Below, piece after piece: positions 61,211 to 64,000 of a stretch of DNA of 64,000 nucleotides. The notes beneath the pieces are model-generated. The model saw only the letters and a list, made by a program, of their open reading frames with translations. It was not told the DNA's origin and made no database searches. The DNA is from Monarcha castaneiventris obscurior. Lineage: Eukaryota > Chordata > Aves > Passeriformes > Monarchidae. Each line of letters begins with the position of its first letter. The first letter of the stretch is position 1. Made by a program: the position numbers and the translations under genes. Location: the NCBI GenBank assembly GCA_026261815.1, contig JAMPIT010000575.1, positions 40,649,501 to 40,713,500 of the forward strand, in the 5' to 3' direction.

Positions 61211-64000
61211 ACTGCCTGAGCAGGGAGCAAGGGCATGGCTATAAGATACACTTGAATGGAGAAAGATTAAAGCTTGTGTTTATTTAAAGGGGTTATATTG
61301 TGTGAGTATACAGAGTATATTTATTTTAATATAATTATTTATGCCACATATACAGCTATACAATCTAGGATGAGTAGAATGCAGTAGTCTACAAATGCAA
61401 TTGCCACAGTATCACTCTGATGGAGAATATGTTACTCTTTGCTATGTAAGACTTGCCTAACACCATCACACTTCTGTTACTTCAGCTGATTTGTTTGCGC
61501 CGAGTCCACAGCATAAACAACAGCATCCAAATTATCAGATAGGGGGAAATGTATCAGGCTGTTGTGAAAAGTTGATCAGCTGATCAGCCATGATACACTT
61601 AACCTGCAGGGCCCAGAATAATCTTCCAGGGTTTTTGTGCACTCTAAATACACCCTGAGGTCATGTCAGGATAAGACTGTCCATGTACCATGGCTCACCT
61701 GTAACCTCCTTGCTGGAAGAAACAGCAATGTGAACAGGGAGGGAGCCACAGCAGGACTCAGAAACCAGGACTAGCACACGTTCCATGGCACGTTTTGGTG
61801 CAGTGCAGGGAACTAAAGTCATTCCTAGGCTTCCTGGTGATTTTGGGATTTAAGGAAACTGTGAAAAGTTGTAAAATAACCCCAGAAACTTTATTTCACT
61901 TCAAAGTTTTATCAGGGTGCTTATGTTAGGTTTAATAATTGGACAGTGTTCTGATGTAGAAATATGCTCCTGATACTTTCACATTAGTATCTGCTGGTTC
62001 AGCCTCATTATTTGTCATTCTGTATGTCCTGAATTAGTCTAGTGCCTCCTTCATTGAGTCTATCCTCAGTGATTCTCTCCTGGGCACCTCTCCAAACTGT
62101 GACACAGCATTTATGTACACTTGTACATTTGTAAATATGTTAATTGTCTGGTTGCTTTTGTGTCTTTGAAATTAGTCAGTGGCTACAAGAGTTTTTGACT
62201 GTTCCTTTGATTCTGTCATTCACCAAAAAGTAAGAAATACTGAGTGCTTCTTTTAATTCAAAAAATATCTCTAGGTAAGAAAATGAATTAGAAATAAATT
62301 TTCAATAATACGTGTCATATACAGGTTTCTAGAGGAAAGCAACATTCTATTTTCTGTCAAGAAATATTATACAAGGGTAGAGGTGTATCTAATAGAGGAG
62401 GGAAGATAGAACTCAAGATGCCAAAGGGAAAGAGATCCATCGATGCAAATGAGAAAGATCCTGTTCCTTCTGATATTGGAATGAATGTTGCTCAGTTAAT
62501 TCTGCTGACTGTGTCTGGCTATTTGGGTGAACCCAAAAGCTCTGGTCGCACCCTCCATTGTCCAGAATCTGCGAGCCATCCAGATGCTGAAGGTCCTTTT
62601 TCTGGGAGAGCGAGGCCTACTGATAATGTTAATGGTGCTGGTTTTCCTGCCTTTCTGAATAAGAAAAAGATGATGAGCCTTTGACAGGGACTGGCAAGAA
62701 AGTTCACACCTCTTTCCATTTCCAGGATGAGAAAGTGATGGGAAAGAAACAAATTAAAATTCTGTAATTAAGGGAAGAATTGAGCCACCAAATTAATTAA
62801 TAAAATTATGATTGATGAACCTGGGAGTTAACAGAATTATTTATGACTATAAATTATCCAGGGTGTTTTTCCTCCTTAGTGTTCTATTACTGTTTTTCTT
62901 TTTAAAAGTTACACTAACAATTCGGAGAGATCCACTAAAAAGTGTAATAAATATTAGATTGAAATATTCAATTAAGAAATAGATGTTTCAGCAAAGAACT
63001 GAATACAATCACTAAATAATAAAGACTTTTTCATAAACAGGTTCTCAGGTTTTTAATGATTACTGCCTTTTAAATTTTATCTTTATAAGTTGCTCCCAAA
63101 ATAAGAAATATTATATTAATCTTTTCCTTTTTAATCCTAATATTAGAGAGCTTTTTGTGGATTAACAGGCTGTTTAGTTCTCCTTTCCCTTCTTTTGCCA
63201 AAGGAAATAGTTGGAATTTTTTTCCTCTTTTGCTTCTTCTTTCTGCAGATGACCTGTTTTTGCTGTTGCACACTTTGCTCAGTCAAGTTCTGCATTAGAG
63301 AACTGAACTTTTCTTGTCTTCAACAGCACGTGACAGAAGCCACTGAGAAAAACCTCTTTTTTCACAAACTGAGACAGCACATATAGAAAGTTGGTAGACC
63401 TATTATAGAACTGGATGTGTTTTCTCCTTTTTAAAATCTTAAGTTATTTGTAAGGACTTTATTGCTGACAGTAAAGGAAAAAGAAGGGCAATATTAAGTT
63501 TTATGCTTAAAACTTAAACTTTAAAACTTAAAACTGCTTCACTTCAGTTGTGTCTATGAGACAGCTTAGTTCTGAGAACTACTGTCTGTGCCTCAGTTCC
63601 CATGTAGCCAAGAAGACCTCTTCTTGCTAGAGATTTGGTCAAAAATACACTCTAAAGTAATGGGCCAAAATTTTCAATTTTCCATAATGTGTGATATCAG
63701 GTAATGCACATCATCTTTCAAAATTCCTCACTTACATATACATCTTGTGCACAGTTAGACCTTCCAAAGCCTAGAGATTAAATGTTTTTGCAATTGCCCT
63801 TACTTTGCTAGCCTCAAAAAATAACCTGGTTAGAGCTGTAGGCAAAAGTCATAAAACAAACAAATTAAATTTACTCACAGTCAAGGCAGTGGAAGTCATC
63901 AGCTTAACAAATGTCAACTATAGCTGGTTTTGCAGTCTTTCCATATGTGTGTAGTTATGAGAGTATGTTTTACATATTAATAAGATAAAATGAACCTGTC
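61211..64000. other. Intergenic region to the window end
   Basis: No gene supported. Contains a possible conserved non-coding stretch at about 61480-61640 and an unassigned open frame at 62418-62684. TRPC6 lies on this side of PGR in other vertebrates, but no exon of it was found here. Confidence 0.45.

Noticed and set aside
63870..63930. Possible minus-strand exon with a GTGAGT donor near the window end (TRPC6 candidate)
   Set aside because: All three frames upstream of the donor have stop codons within a short distance, so it is not a coding exon.

Overview
The window looks like avian nuclear DNA. It is AT-rich, has a large intron-split vertebrate gene, carries CR1 LINE fragments with the bird-type 3' end, and has almost no other interspersed repeats. 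No bacterial, phage, plasmid or CRISPR signal was seen. The species cannot be named from the sequence; a bird other than chicken is likely, because the encoded receptor is close to, but not the same as, chicken progesterone receptor as I recall it.

One gene is certain. The progesterone receptor gene (PGR, NR3C3) fills 17257-48901 on the minus strand. All eight coding exons were found with canonical GT/AG boundaries and consistent phases: 47736-48901, 46350-46501, 34738-34854, 27164-27466, 25581-25725, 22101-22231, 18848-19005 and 17257-17412. They join to 2328 bp, a 775-residue receptor with an acidic, proline-rich N-terminal domain, a two-zinc-finger DNA-binding domain (about 410-475), a hinge and a ligand-binding domain ending in LLFHKK and a stop. 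Met134 is a possible start for the short PR-A form. Exon 1 lies in a strong CpG island (about 47.3-49.5 kb), which should hold the promoter.

Layout: 1-3355 is AT-rich, with plus-strand poly(A) signals that could be the 3' UTR of a convergent neighbour (ARHGAP42 in other vertebrates; inference only). 3356-17256 is non-coding and contains one CR1 copy, a few microsatellites and, probably, the PGR 3' UTR. 17257-48901 is PGR; CR1 copies occur only in intron 3, and intron 2 holds an unusual long inverted repeat. 49.5-64 kb is upstream intergenic DNA with three plus-strand CR1 fragments and no supported gene.

I found no convincing undescribed multi-gene system. The observations most worth checking are cysteine 564 at the RU486-determining position of the receptor, the roughly 125-base hairpin in intron 2, an AUG-UGA start-stop element just upstream of the PR-B start, a weak exon 2 donor, and several stretches that look like conserved non-coding elements.
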